From Anadara kagoshimensis (Eukaryota; Mollusca; Bivalvia; Arcoida; Arcidae), in assembly GCA_021292105.1 (NCBI GenBank), contig CM037874.1, positions 25,532,583 through 25,596,582 of the forward strand: a DNA stretch of 64,000 nt. The letters are read 5' to 3'. Positions 22,201 through 31,669 of this stretch are shown in pieces (position 1 is the first letter of the stretch; each line of letters opens with the position of its first letter). The notes beneath the pieces are model-generated. The model saw nothing but the letters and a program-made list of their open reading frames with translations, was not told where the DNA came from and did not search any database. The translations under genes and the position numbers were made by a program.

Positions 22201-24826
22201 ACATGTCTTTGCCAGTTTAAATAATGACGCACTCAACACAATTCTGAGAGAAACCTCCCATTTTGATTGTGATGGTAAGTGCAAATACGTAATCTTGAAT
22301 TTTAATCATTATTCAATATATAATTGCATGTACGTATCTATCATTCATCAACAGTTGATTTCATTTTAATGCCGCTGTCATATACCGTTTTTTGAATTTA
22401 ATCATCAAATACATTTTTTAAAAATGGTAAATGACAATATAATATACCATTTTTTAATGCATTTTATGATTTAATTTTAAAAAAAGGTATATGACACTGC
22501 CCACATAGCCTGTTCGATATACCATATTTTGCCTTGATTTCATCTTCTCACATTTGTCTTTTATACGTAACAGTTCCCAAAATGCCGGTTTATTGAACAT
22601 ACACTTCTTAGTTATTTTGGTTTTGAGTGTTTGTGACTTTATGACTAAAGAAGAAACCCTTAACTTCTCCTAGATAACTGATTTATATTATTCATAAACT
22701 AAACACATGTATAGTACAGGCCTGTTGAAAATTTAACACCAAGCTAACGAATTAGTTTCAGCTCATCCCGGTCAATCGTTAGCTATTATCTCGACAAGGT
22801 TTCGGTGCCCGATATCTATCTTTTGGAAGTCTTTCAGTAACTTGCTTCCTATGTTTCGACCACTCGACAGCCAAGAGACGTCTTATTCTCGATAGTCCAG
22901 TGTTAAACTTTCGACAGGTCTGCACTGTATTTATATAGCTGGTATTTGTCAGTTTTTAAAATACTGTATGTGAAAAAACAAACAAATTTTACTGAAATGG
23001 TCACACACAGTTAGCCCACAATTCATTCTAGGCCATTAGCATACGGAGACTTAATCAAGTTAGCTGTTAACCATCTTCAACGACTTCATAACATTTTCGA
23101 CATTATTTTCTAGAAATTGCAACTAACAAAGTATTTATGTGTATAACCTAAACATAGGCTATTTACAGGTCCCGCCCTTAATTATAGTTTAGAGGCCCTT
23201 TAAAGACTACGTAAAACAGTAGACTCTCAATCATAAAACGACTTTTATATATATGGGGGTTTTTTAACTTTAATATTCACTTATAAGTGAAAAACAAGTA
23301 TATCTAGCATATTCAAATGTTGCCGCTCAACAATTGATAAAAACACAATTATTTCAGACTCCGAACTCAAAACATGCATATTGAATGCTTCAGGCTAGAT
23401 CATTTATATTTATCGGTATTACCTTCATGTCTTGCTCCGATATTTGTTTTAATGTAGCATTTTAAAGAAGATATTGAATATATACATTGTTCTCAGTCTG
23501 TCTAAAAACGTTTTATACGATGTAAGCGTTTGCATTGTATAAAGGGAGCTAACTGTCTAACAACTGTAAAGTTGCAAACAAATTTAACATATACATTGTG
23601 TATAAATATGTTATTTGAATGCAAATATTTAACTCGGATGGATTCATTTAAAATATTTTGGAAAGCATATCAACATTAATTTTTATATATTAAAATTGTG
23701 ATGTTGAGTTGAAAGGAAAATGTATATTGGAACTCTCCAAACTTTCGTTATGGTTGATTGATTGAACGTGGTTTCACGTCCAAGTCATAAATATTTCACT
23801 TTTATTGAGACGTTACCAGCTACAAGTGAAGTGGCAGCGATTTTGACCTTTGGATTGCGCTCATGGCAATGTGCAATGACACGGGACCACGTTTATTTTA
23901 AGTTCTCATCCGAAAAAAACGCGACTTTCATTTTGTAATACAGAGTGCTTGTCGAAAGAACAGTCACTTCCCAATTTCAAGTCTAGGGTCAGACACGGTT
24001 GGGGATCCAACCAATGAACCTTCCACGGAGATAGCACTCTACCAACTAAGCCACGGCAGTGGTTAAAAGGTACACTAAAAGAAACCTCCCAACCTTCGGG
24101 ATAAAACCGTAAATGAAAGGTACATTACGTATGTACACGCAGAACTTTACAACACAAATGTTGATATTGATTTGAATTCGTATTTAAGGAATATCACATT
24201 TTATATTATATTTTTTTCTGTAAATTTCAGATTGCATTGAAAATTCGGAAACAGATTTTCTGTTAATGTTGGATACATCTAACAGCCAGAGCATTACGGA
24301 ACTACAGGATTTAAAATCCTTAGCGGAAGTGCTGATAAACTATTTAGATATCAACACGAATAAAAACATACAAATTAGTATTGCCGGGTTTGCCGAAAAT
24401 ATAAATGCATTTTCCCCGTTTTCCAAAACTTCTAATAACAATGACTTGAAATTATTAATTCAAAAAATGGCTCCGGTGTCTGAAAAGTCTAACTTAGCTA
24501 TGACATTACAACATCCAAAACTTGCTTCATTCGCATCAAATAACAGTGCAAATGGAAAAAGGAAATTAGTTATTATTTTCTCAAATGGTTATTGGATTAA
24601 TCATGACTCAGCTAAAGACGAAGCGAATAAGCTGAAGACACAAGGTGTAACATTGATTAATATTGGTGTTGGTTTTGATGCAGATCTGGATAAACTTATT
24701 GATATAGCCTTGGATCCATATTATGTGTATCTTATATTGGACCATCAGACAAAACAGTTAAAAGTGCTTGCTTCAGAGGCAATGCCCACTGTGTGTAACA
24801 AAGATATATTTCAAATACGTGTGTAA
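10226..24826 (+). CDS. Multi-EGF, two-VWA extracellular protein gene (5'-partial, ten exons)
   Basis: Ten exons give a continuous frame of about 689 residues ending in TAA at 24,824-24,826: 10226-10336, 11087-11200, 11766-11879, 12301-12414, 18665-18778, 19273-19386, 19942-20055, 20697-20810, 21711-22274 and 24231-24826. Every internal junction is AG/GT and phase 1, so exons can be lost or duplicated without shifting frame. Eight six-cysteine EGF modules are followed by two VWA domains. The product is expected to be secreted or cell-surface, with EGF repeats as a stalk and VWA domains for ligand or matrix binding; similar mixtures occur in matrix proteins of animals. No signal peptide, transmembrane segment or canonical AATAAA signal was found, and more 5' exons must exist upstream or be unrecognised. 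Introns are rich in transposons, including the second foldback element between EGF 4 and 5. The exact orthologue was not recognised. Confidence 0.88.
10384..10428 (+). repeat. SINE A tail fragment
   Basis: 'GATATAAGTGAAAGAATCTTGATTGGGGTGTAAAAC' matches only the 3' tail of SINE family A. No tRNA-like head is attached. Confidence 0.5.
10552..10945 (+). repeat. Palindrome-ended repeat with ~65-bp hairpin arms
   Basis: At 10,552-10,712 a near-perfect inverted repeat has arms of about 65 bp (TAAGAAATGACATT... against ...AATGTCATTTCTTA) around a loop of about 20 bp. The following block to about 10,945, with 'TTGATACACATCAAGGGTCATGACC', belongs to the same repeat, because it occurs in reverse orientation next to one hairpin arm at 25,945-26,275. 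Confidence 0.8.
11087..11200 (+). CDS. Calcium-binding EGF-like exon 2
   Basis: 114 bp, phase 1-1. It begins DINEC and contains [10 protein letters not shown], which fits the Asp/Asn hydroxylation consensus C-x-[DN]-x4-[FY]-x-C of calcium-binding EGF modules. CQSVPC fits the O-glucosylation consensus C-x-S-x-P-C. Confidence 0.93.
11766..11879 (+). CDS. Calcium-binding EGF-like exon 3
   Basis: 114 bp, phase 1-1. DINEC start, [16 protein letters not shown] and GYTGTNC are visible. CQNQATC fits the O-fucose consensus C-x4-[ST]-C. Confidence 0.93.
11958..12185 (+). repeat. R1-related dispersed repeat in the intron between EGF exons 3 and 4
   Basis: 'CATCCATGTCCAAATCAGATTCCCAAAGCAAAGTTAAAAC' matches the start of repeat family R1. 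The later block 'GCAGGTGTATTGCTGCATA' with 'TGACAATAGAAAAACTGAAGTCAT' recurs at about 56,830-56,895 and, weaker, at 18,200-18,270. The frame on the opposite strand is not considered a gene. Confidence 0.6.
12301..12414 (+). CDS. Calcium-binding EGF-like exon 4
   Basis: 114 bp, phase 1-1. The start codon split gives (E/K)INEC, followed by [23 protein letters not shown] and GYTGTNC. The next intron contains the 5.6-kb foldback element, which begins only 58 bp after the donor site. Confidence 0.93.
13455..15227. mobile_element. Nested element with GGCGGATCCAG termini, inside copy 2
   Basis: The reverse-oriented counterpart of 4,577-6,338, with CAGTGGCGGATCCAG at the left and CTGGATCCGCCCC at the right. 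It carries the same SINE (14,338-14,675, plus strand) and hairpin repeat (14,105-14,240). Confidence 0.75.
14338..14675 (+). mobile_element. tRNA-derived SINE (family A), copy within foldback copy 2
   Basis: Counterpart of 5,120-5,445. GGTAGCAGTCAGCATAATTG, GAGGTCGCAGGTTTTGTCC and the tail 'AGCTGGTGACGTCTCGATAAAAGTGAAATATT' are visible. It has no independent target duplication because it was copied with its host. Confidence 0.75.
18058..18175 (+). pseudogene. Relics of EGF exon 3' halves
   Basis: Three short stretches match the last third of an EGF exon. 'AGATGTACTGGAACCATATG' with AAAACAGG lies at about 18,067-18,094, 'CATACTGGGGCAACTGTCAAA' at 18,117-18,137, and 'ATACCAGGGTATACGGGAACC' at 18,140-18,163. 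Cysteine codons, frame and the GT donor are damaged. They lie directly against the right end of foldback copy 2 and suggest that the tandem EGF exons were once more numerous. Confidence 0.6.
18665..18778 (+). CDS. Calcium-binding EGF-like exon 5
   Basis: 114 bp, phase 1-1. EINEC start, [23 protein letters not shown] and GYRGINC. First intact EGF exon after the foldback element. Confidence 0.93.
18925..19112 (+). mobile_element. Degenerate SINE A
   Basis: 'GACGAGTCTTTAAAACCCAAGGTACCTTGTC' and 'GTAGTCTTTAGCTGGTTACGTTTCGATATAAGT' match the body and tail of SINE A with many changes. The tRNA-like head is missing. Confidence 0.55.
19273..19386 (+). CDS. Calcium-binding EGF-like exon 6
   Basis: 114 bp, phase 1-1. 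DIDEC start, [23 protein letters not shown] and GYTGTNC. It is the closest relative of exon 4 (shared DLINMY), which suggests recent exon duplication or conversion. Confidence 0.93.
19942..20055 (+). CDS. Calcium-binding EGF-like exon 7
   Basis: 114 bp, phase 1-1. ETNEC start, [23 protein letters not shown] and GYTGTNC. The N-terminal calcium ligand Asp is replaced by Glu. Confidence 0.92.
20255..20511. mobile_element. MITE with GACCTGTCGAAAGTTTAAC inverted ends, copy a
   Basis: The left end GGGTCTGTTGAAAGTTAAAC pairs with the right end 'GTTAAACTTTCGAAAGGTCTG'. Other copies lie at 22,714-22,928, 30,804-31,291 and 31,769-31,985. It is non-coding. Confidence 0.65.
20697..20810 (+). CDS. Calcium-binding EGF-like exon 8
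   Basis: 114 bp, phase 1-1. DIDEC start, [23 protein letters not shown] and a final YNGTNC in place of GYTGTNC. The most divergent of the calcium-binding set, and the last before the VWA domains. Confidence 0.92.
20835..20943 (+). repeat. R3 dispersed repeat
   Basis: About 108 bp with 'ACAGCACCAGACGACCGGTTCGGAATACAATTC' and 'AAAAGTGTGAGACC'. A second copy with about 80% visible identity lies at 52,205-52,315. The open frame running from EGF exon 8 into this stretch is intronic. Confidence 0.65.
21338..21575 (+). mobile_element. tRNA-derived SINE (family C)
   Basis: GTTGGCCAAGTTGTCTAAAG resembles a tRNA box A and GGTTTGAATTCCAC a box B. The body continues with 'CTCTGGGTACTCCGGTTTTCTCCAC' and ends 'AACGCTTCGATATAACTGAAAAA...GTAAAAC'. 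Confidence 0.6.
21711..22274 (+). CDS. VWA domain exon 1
   Basis: 564 bp, 188 codons, phase 1-1, from TTTTGTAG/ACTGTCGT to GATG/GTAAGT. A complete von Willebrand factor A fold is recognisable: a hydrophobic first strand [43 protein letters not shown] and [10 protein letters not shown]. All metal-ion-dependent adhesion site (MIDAS) positions are present: DTSYS (residues 13-17), Thr84 and Asp115. It should therefore bind a divalent cation and ligand. It ends FDCDG, leading into the next domain. The in-frame Met at 21,662 is intronic. Confidence 0.93.
22374..22495. repeat. Hairpin-forming TATACCATTTTTT repeat
   Basis: 'GTCATATACCGTTTTTTGAATTTAATCATC' faces 'AAAAATGGTAAATGACA', and a second pair follows. 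Same family as 5,562-5,700. Confidence 0.75.
22714..22928. mobile_element. MITE with GACCTGTCGAAAGTTTAAC inverted ends, copy b
   Basis: 'TACAGGCCTGTTGAAAATTTAACACC' at the left and 'AGTGTTAAACTTTCGACAGGTCTGCACTGTA' at the right. It lies in the intron between the two VWA exons. Confidence 0.7.
22929..23750. other. Intron sequence, nothing recognised
   Basis: AT-rich intron between the VWA exons with no supported gene, RNA or named repeat. Confidence 0.5.
23752..24062 (-). mobile_element. SINE A, minus strand
   Basis: Read on the minus strand it runs from 'CTTAGTTGGTAGAGTGCTATCTC' (box A) through GGTTGGATCCCCAACC (box B), a GACCCTAGACTTGAAATTGG body and a tail 'AGCTGGTAACGTCTCAATAAAAGTGAAATATTTATGACTTGGACG'. 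A fairly complete copy, in the intron before the last exon. Confidence 0.8.
24231..24826 (+). CDS. VWA domain exon 2 and C-terminus
   Basis: 596 bp, opening in phase 1 after TTTCAG and ending in TAA. The first strand [14 protein letters not shown] keeps the DxSxS motif. The rest of the VWA fold is visible ([40 protein letters not shown]), but the second and third MIDAS positions are changed: the usual T region reads EKSNLAM and the usual TDG reads SNG. Metal binding is likely weakened or lost. The chain ends 17 residues after a final [11 protein letters not shown] segment, with CNKDIF near the C-terminus and no membrane anchor. Confidence 0.9.
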
Positions 24827-24969
24827 TATGTATTAGATACAACAACTATTTTAAAATTGATAGTTTTTCTTTGTATGTCATATTGATGTCATGCTGCATG
24901 CATACCAATTTATGCTCAAAACACAATGCCAAAACAAATTTATCAAAATCAAACGTATCGATTATTGTT

Positions 24970-25294
24970 CAAATCACAATCCCAAAGTAAAGTAAAGACT
25001 AAAATACCAATACATACTCAAATTACAATCCCAAAGTAAAGTAAAGACAAAAATACCAATACATACTCAAATCACAATCCCAAAGTAAAGTAAAGACAAA
25101 AATACCAATACATACTCAAATCACAATCCCAAAGTAAAGTAAAGACAAAAATACCAATACATACTCAAATCACAATCCCAAAGTAAAGTAAAGACAAAAA
25201 TACCAATACATACTCAAATCACAATCCCAAAGTAAAGTAAAGACAAAAATACCAATACATACTCAAATCACAATCCCAAAGTAAAGTAAAGACA
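24970..25294 (+). repeat. Tandem array, 49-bp unit, about 6.6 copies
   Basis: Units start at 24970, 25019, 25068, 25117, 25166, 25215 and 25264, each beginning CAAATCACAATCCCAAAG and ending AATACCAATACATACT. Units are almost identical. The unit is the beginning of repeat family R1 (compare CCATGTCCGAATCACAATCC), so the array grew from an R1 end. It lies just downstream of the EGF/VWA stop codon. Confidence 0.95.
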
Positions 25295-25552
25295 ACTAGC
25301 AAAACTGTGAGCCACAAGCTCACAAAAAATACCCCCATCGCTCCCAAAAATCCATCGGATCAAATTTTTAAATAGGAGGTGCACATCTACATTATATCAC
25401 AAAGATTGTGTTAAAGTTTCATGAAAATCCATGGAAGGCTTTAGGAGGAGTTGCGGATAAGAGATAGGTACCCCAAGGTGTAACGGAAGGACGGACGGAC
25501 ACCCCTATCACTATATACCCCCACTTTTTAAGCGGGGGGGGGGGTATATAAA
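25295..25552. mobile_element. MITE-like insertion within the R1 array
   Basis: Between the array and the remaining R1 body lies a block with 'GTGAGCCACAAGCTCAC', GGACGGACGGACACCCC and a terminal hairpin 'TATACCCCCACTTTTTAAGCGGGGGGG...TATA'. R1 sequence resumes immediately afterwards at 25,553. No coding capacity. Confidence 0.6.
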
Positions 25553-25810
25553 AATACCAATACATACTCAAATCACAATCCCAAAGCAAAGCAAAAACCT
25601 TAAAACTTCTCGACTGGCAAATTAAATCAAACACGTGAACTTCCACAAGGGAAGTGAGAATGAGTACTCCGGATGGGTAATCTCCTCTTGTTCAGCTAGT
25701 CACGCCCGCCACATGTGTAATCAAACTTGAGAATTGAGGAACATGCATGGAACTATGGGACGTCAAATATATCCTGGATAATTTTGGAGACATTATACAC
25801 TCTACATTTT
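25553..25810 (+). repeat. R1 dispersed repeat, body adjoining the 49-bp array
   Basis: Runs through 'CACGTGAACTTCCACAAGGG', 'AGCTAGTCACGCCCGCCACATGTG', and 'GGAACTATGGGACGTCAAAT'. It shows the typical R1 order described at 46,150-46,400. Confidence 0.75.
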
Positions 25811-25944
25811 TTGTCCGTATTATGTTTGCATATGATTTACATTTTTAAGTATTATAGATATAAACCATGCATAACATATAAGGAAATACAGGGATTTCAG
25901 GTTTTTCACTGTGATATTATTATATTTACAATATAAATGTACCT

Positions 25945-26275
25945 GCCTTCGATGAAACATACAGAAGCAATTGTATTGCAATTCCCAATGAAAGACAATG
26001 GAGGTCATGACCCTTGATGTGTATCAATTTTCCCGCAATATTACGTTATGTCCTACGCAGGGGGTCGCGTGGTCATGTGAAACAGGCCGATCTCGCATGG
26101 CTAAAAACCCTATATCACACGAGCAAATATGGAAAAAATAGCCCCAAGGTACAAAATTTTAATTAAAAGAAAGAATTGTAAATATAAGAAATGACATTTC
26201 TGATCATGGTATTTCAAGGGGTAATGAAAGATAGTGTGGCGCGTGCCAAATTCAAAATGAAGGGCGAAATGTTTC
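25945..26275 (-). repeat. Reverse copy of the palindrome-ended repeat
   Basis: Contains 'GAAGCAATTGTATTGCAATTCCCA', 'GTCATGACCCTTGATGTGTATCA' and one hairpin arm GAAATGACATTTCTGATCATGG. It matches 10,552-10,945 in reverse, but the second arm is missing. Confidence 0.7.
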
Positions 26276-27381
26276 GACATGATATCGATTAAACGCGTAG
26301 ATTCAATAAACGGCTTGTATTCGGGATTCTATAAGCCGTCAACGTTCTGACAGCAAACTACACAGCGAGTCTATTTTAAAACGAGAGCAATTGTAACGAA
26401 AAAAGCGAGATCCGGCGTGATTGTATAGACATGATAGATGCGGCGATACGCTACTTACACCTCCGTGTTTATAAACAATTTAGAGACTAATTATCAAGTG
26501 ACTTAAATTGAATTCTGTATTGAATCAGATAAAAGAATTCATGTTTAAAATCTTAATTTTATTTATTTGTTTTTTCAATAGTTCATGTTTGAATTTATTT
26601 CTTTTTTATAAAAAAGGACGGATTGTAGTGTATGTGGAGAATGTGCTTGTATGCAAGTGTATGGTCTAAGGGAGATAATTAGGATGTCATACTGTAAAGG
26701 TTGTGTCCCTTGATTAGATTGCCATGAATGGTTGAATAATCTACTGATATTACAAAACTGCCCGGTCAAACTTGATGCATTATATGTTTGTTTTCGATTA
26801 CATTAAACCTTGAATAAGTTGCTTCATTCACAACTATCACGTTAAAGAGAAAATAAGTAATGTTGTCAATCGCAAAGGTAATAAACCATTATGCAGCAAC
26901 ATGAAATGTAAAAAAAATTCTTGTTGTACCGTCACCAAATACCTAATGCAACACTATACACGACATCGTTCGAACAAATACGTTGAATGATCTCTTCTGA
27001 AATTAATTCATGTAACATATGAACCATGGAAGGCTTTCGGATTATGATTTGGACATGGATCGGAATGTTTGTTTTGATTTAACATTAGACACAGTAGTAG
27101 ACAAAATAGTTTATATTAATTAATTTTTTCGTTATCTGCTAATGTTAAAAACTGCTTTTTAAAATACCACTGGGCTTGAATAAAATTTTGATGTGGTTTA
27201 ACTTAACAATTTGCTGTTAAATGCAATTTTTTCAAAAACATTTTAAATGTATATACTTATTGAAAGTTTTTAGTTTTGTTAAATTTTTCAAAATTTAATA
27301 TGACTCATTTTTTTGTCATTGTTATTATTATCTTCGTACGCTATTTTGTTTCTTCAAAAATAACAAATTTGAATTCAAATT
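26276..27381. other. Gene-free intergenic stretch
   Basis: AT-rich, with no supported exon, RNA or named repeat. Short frames are not conserved or spliced in any recognisable way. Confidence 0.5.
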
Positions 27382-27650
27382 CAAACTTGGCACAAATGTA
27401 AACCAACATGAGACAATGTGTCGCATAACAAATTTATGTGCATAGGTTAAAGGTCAAGATCAAGAGGTAAAATCTTAAAATCCGTCATTATACCATGTCC
27501 ACTCCATACCTTCCATGTCTATTAATGGATTGTGATCAAACTTGGAACAAATGTAAATCAACTTGAGACCATGTGTCGCGTACCAAATTTATGTGCATAG
27601 GTCTAAGGTCAAGATCACGTGGTCAAATCTTAGTTTTTTCCGTTACAATT
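27382..27650 (+). repeat. Two-unit tandem repeat, period about 155 bp
   Basis: Units begin at 27,382 and 27,537 with CAAACTTGG(C/A)ACAAATGTAAA, followed by GTGTCGC and 'TTTATGTGCATAGGT(T/C)(A/T)AAGGTCAAGATCA'. Overlapping open frames here on both strands are repeat translations. Confidence 0.75.
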
Positions 27651-29515
27651 TCGTGTCCGCTGAAATCTTTTTTATTCTTAAATGTAAGAGTCATTGCTCT
27701 GAAAAACAGTGGCTTGTATTTATGGAATTTGTTTGTCATAAAATCCAGATGGTGGGTCTGTTGATGGCAAGCCTCTCCTTTAGAGACAGCTCTAGTTATA
27801 TTTGCGGACGTACGTATACGTCTACAGACTGATGATTGTAATGTCACGTATTCGATTTTCAACCTGTTTCCAATGCCCGTAAACAACGTAAGGACATTAA
27901 CATTAATTTTAAACTATTTATCACCATATCATCCTAGGGGTATGGAATGCTGTATCCGAGGGGTCGTAACTCATCAATCAATCATAAACCTACGGTGGGT
28001 ATTTAGTCATAATTGCCCTGACAAATGGACAAAAATACGGTTAATAGTCCGCTACAGGAATATGTAAATGGCGAATTAAAATTATACAACTGTCTCGTAA
28101 TGTTCTTGGCAACACTTGTACAAAAATATTGATTTTATTTGATATTTACATATACCATTTTTTGAATATATTGAATTATTCATTTATTTTTAAATGGTAT
28201 ATGACAGTACCATAATGAGTGCGCCTGTTATTTTAGAATTTACTATGATTTCAAAGTTTTTTCTAATTTTCAAAATTCAAAAGCTTCTAGGTAACACTTA
28301 ATGTAGATTAAGACGATTTCCGGAAATTAAGAAAGCGTGCAAATAACCATTCATTACTGTAAACATCTAGGAACCAATATCAAGCCTTTCCGAAGAAAAC
28401 AATGGTTTCAAGCGCTATCGACCATGACAAACGAATTCCTAATTTGCTAGATACACTGTATGAAATCTTGCACATCTCTTAAAAATGTACTTTACCTTTT
28501 AAACTAGAACCTATTGTTCGAAGCTCCGCTAGTGGTTAGTGAAAATTTAACATGCTATTATTCGAGTTCCTTTTTTCAAAAGTTCTTTTTCCGTTTCTTA
28601 AGATATCACATTTTACCCAAATTTTAAAGATCAACCAAGAGCCAAGTAAACAAGACCATTAAATATAATTACACAGATTACAGTTAAAACTTGAACGTAA
28701 ATATAAATTAATTCAATTAAAAGACAATAAATTATGATATCCACATTATTAAATGTTATTTAGAATAATTATTCATCTATAAGGGGGTTATTGACCACTA
28801 GACATATGGCAGATTATCCAATCTTTTTACATGAACTCAGATTTCTCATATTTTGAAATTATCCATTTGTTTATTTAACCCAAAAATCCATATGTACACA
28901 TAGTCCCAAATTTGTTTCCATAATGAGAGAGAGAGAGAGAAATAGGGGGAGGGGTATTGGTTGCACTATCTATTGCCAAATGATTCAACTTTATATTCCC
29001 CTATGTTTTAAATGATTTAGTTCAAGTTCTAGTATTAGGTGCAAAGATTTCGCATGGTTTTATAGTTCAATAAGTACTTCGTGTGGCCCGGTGGGAAGGT
29101 AGACGACGTTCAAAACAACATATATTATTTATATTTATGTGCAAATAAGAAACAGGGCATTTTATATTTCATGATGTTATACATGTATATGTGTACACAA
29201 CTAGCAAGCCTTGCTCAAGTGTATACACGGTTTTGTATTTTAAATCATACACCCTTTATATATATTAAAATGTATGGAAAAATTGAAGATTTTAATACAA
29301 TGTATAAATAATAAAAAATTAATTTCATTTGAGATAGATCTAGAGTTTATTAAAACTAAGTAGGTATGTATATTTAAGTTATGAATTCAATATTAATTTG
29401 CATATTGAGTCAAGTAATTCAAAAATATTAATTTTTATCGCTACACTTTTGTCGAATGTTGCACTTGCATTAAGTAATGATTACTTGAATAACGTTTTTT
29501 TGTTTTTGATTTCAT
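27651..29515. other. Gene-free intergenic stretch with one hairpin repeat
   Basis: No gene is supported. A single TATACCATTTTTT hairpin lies at 28,147-28,206, and a (GA)n tract at 28,925-28,940. The rest is AT-rich and unremarkable. Confidence 0.5.
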
Positions 29516-29518
29516 CAA

Positions 29519-30150
29519 GAACAAACATACCAATCCATGTCCAAATCAGAATCCCAAAGCAATACAAAAATCTTTAAACTGGCAAATTAAGTAAAACACG
29601 TTAACTTCGATCCACCAGCGAAGTGAGACCGTGTGCTCCGGACGCCCCTTTGCGTGAGAAAATCGCGTGCATGCAAATATGGGCGGAGTCACGCTTCGTG
29701 TATTTGTATACATATAATTTAACAATTGAACTGTTTTGAAATGGCGTTCGTAGTCAATATGAATGCCAAACATTTGCACGACAAACTGAATGATGCGCGA
29801 TAGCTAAAAATACATTTTTCTAAATGAAAATATAGATATTATAACCGCATACTGATTATAATACGAGTATCGCCATGGTAATTAATTCATTAAAACTTAC
29901 TATTTTATTATTAAAGTATTTAGTATACATATTATTATTATCTTTCATGAATTTAACTGAAAGACGAATAGTCTCAACCTTTGCTATCTACAATGTGCAT
30001 TTACAATAAAAAACAAATTTACTAATCCATGTCCGAATCACAATCCAGAAGCATAGTAAAAACTTTGAAACTGACAATTCAGGTTAGACACGTGAACTTC
30101 AACCAGGGAAGTGAGGCCGGGTGCTCCGGAAGGGTAAGCTACAACGATGG
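29519..30150 (+). repeat. Two R1 copies upstream of K1
   Basis: Copies at about 29,519-29,690 and 30,006-30,150, both plus strand, each starting near CATGTCC(A/G)AATCA and reaching 'GGGTGCTCCGGAAGGG' or a variant. Confidence 0.7.
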
Positions 30151-30407
30151 CATTTGCATGCATTTCTCATCGAGTTATAAGGTATGATTATTGTACAATT
30201 ATATTAGTTTCACCATATTATATGCATACGACCGGTGTCCAATGGATAAAAAAAACATCGCTTAATTTTCAATAGCCTAGTAGACTATGTTAAATATTGT
30301 ACCATCAGCATCCAGAATAATAATGAAACAAATAAATTGATGAATTTATTTTTATATTAATCTTGTCACCGCCACTGATATTTTTGGAATGAAAGCCACC
30401 CGTTTGT

Positions 30408-30409
30408 GT

Positions 30410-30464
<55 letters not shown>
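30408..30464 (+). repeat. (TG)n(GA)n microsatellite
   Basis: A short TG run passes into an interrupted GA run, about 200 bp upstream of the K1 promoter. Confidence 0.9.
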
Positions 30465-30686
30465 CGCAAACGTTTAATATAATTTTCTTGGATTCACTAT
30501 AATCTCTTGAATTCCCCCCCCCCCAATTTTGCTTTAATGTTCTGATAATCGATAATAATTTGATTGGTGTTAGAAATTGAGGTCATTACAGACACTAATG
30601 TTGATGGTCAACAATTAAAATCGGACATGTGTCATAAATCGCACATGTGTACAGCTGTGAAGCTTAATTATCTGTAGTTAATTAAT

Positions 30687-30768
30687 TATAAAAGTGCAGG
30701 TATAAAAGTACCACGATTTTCTCAGTACTTCATACTTTGTCATAAGCATCGATACGACATAAGTACAT
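30687..30768 (+). promoter_or_regulatory. K1 core promoter and non-coding first exon
   Basis: Two TATA boxes, TATAAAAG at 30,687-30,694 and TATAAAAG at 30,701-30,708, precede an initiator-like TCAGTA at about 30,722. The transcript would start near 30,730 and the exon ends at 30,768 with ACAT/GTAAGTA. The layout matches the promoters of K2, K3, K4 and K5. The start site is inferred from spacing. Confidence 0.65.
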
Positions 30769-30803
30769 GTAAGTATATTTTTAGATATAATATACACTTC
30801 TTG

Positions 30804-31130
30804 TACAGACCCGTCAAAAGTTTATCACTGATCATGAGCGCACAGACCCGTCGAAAGTTTATCACTGATCATGAGCGCACAGACCCGTCGAAAGTTTATC
30901 ACTGATCATGAGCGCACAGACCCGTCGAAAGTTTATCACTGATCATGAGCGCACAGACCCGTCGAAAGTTTATCACTGATCATGAGCGCACAGACCCGTC
31001 GAAAGTGTATCACTGATCATGAGCGCACAGACCCGTCGAAAGTTTATTACTGATCATGAGCGCACAGACCTGTCGAAAGTTTATCACTGATCATGAGCGT
31101 ACAGACCCGGAGAAAGTCTATCACTGAACT
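30804..31130 (+). repeat. Tandem array, 37-bp unit, about nine copies
   Basis: Units of 'CACAGACCCGTCGAAAGTTT' plus ATCACTGATCATGAGCG start every 37 bp from 30,804 to 31,100. The first and last units are the most diverged. The unit is the terminal sequence of the GACCTGTCGAAAG MITE, whose body follows directly. The array begins 36 bp after the K1 first-exon donor, so it sits in K1 intron 1. Confidence 0.95.
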
Positions 31131-31291
31131 AACGAATCGATGCCAAATCGGCAGTTCATCTCACGATCGGACCTCGTTAGTTAAATCTCGTCAGGTTGAC
31201 GGACACTTGCGATCCATATTTTAGGAAATCGACGGCTGTGCATCGGGTCACTATCTTCAGTTCGTGTTAAACTTTCGATAGGTCTGTACTG
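30804..31291. mobile_element. MITE with GACCTGTCGAAAGTTTAAC inverted ends, copy c (expanded left end)
   Basis: The right end reads 'GTTAAACTTTCGATAGGTCTG'. The left end has been amplified into the 37-bp array. Internal parts (ACTAACGAATCGATGCC) match copies a, b and d. Confidence 0.7.
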
Positions 31292-31669
31292 TTTAGTTAA
31301 TGAAAAAATATTTGAGGAAAAGACTTCCATTTGTAGCCACTACCTATATATTAATACATGTTTTAGTCGGGAAAAATTCCTTGAAAACTTCAGAACTGAG
31401 TTATTTTAAACATTTCAATATAAAAAATCAAAACTTATACGCGGTAGGGTACATGTACAAAAGACAATAATTTATTGTACATTCCTAATATTTAAAGGAA
31501 TTGAATAATTTCCTTTGTTTTATACTTTGTAGTAAATACGTATTTTTGCATGCTTGGATACCGATAAAATCACGTAATCCATATAACCAACCGCAAGTGT
31601 TTAAGATCTGAAAATGGATAGGATTCGAAAAAAGTTAGTACTGATTTTTGCTAAATTCATATTTTGATA

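Noticed and set aside
25419-25646. 75-codon minus-strand frame with a Pro-rich segment
   Set aside because: It spans the CCCCC/GGGGG hairpin end of a MITE-like insert and R1.
27563-27886. Overlapping frames of 63-89 codons on both strands
   Set aside because: They overlap a two-unit tandem repeat and each other; no domain or splice context.
30804-31130. Regular 37-bp repeats that might suggest a CRISPR array
   Set aside because: Units are contiguous with no unique spacers, and the unit is a MITE terminus in a eukaryotic intron.
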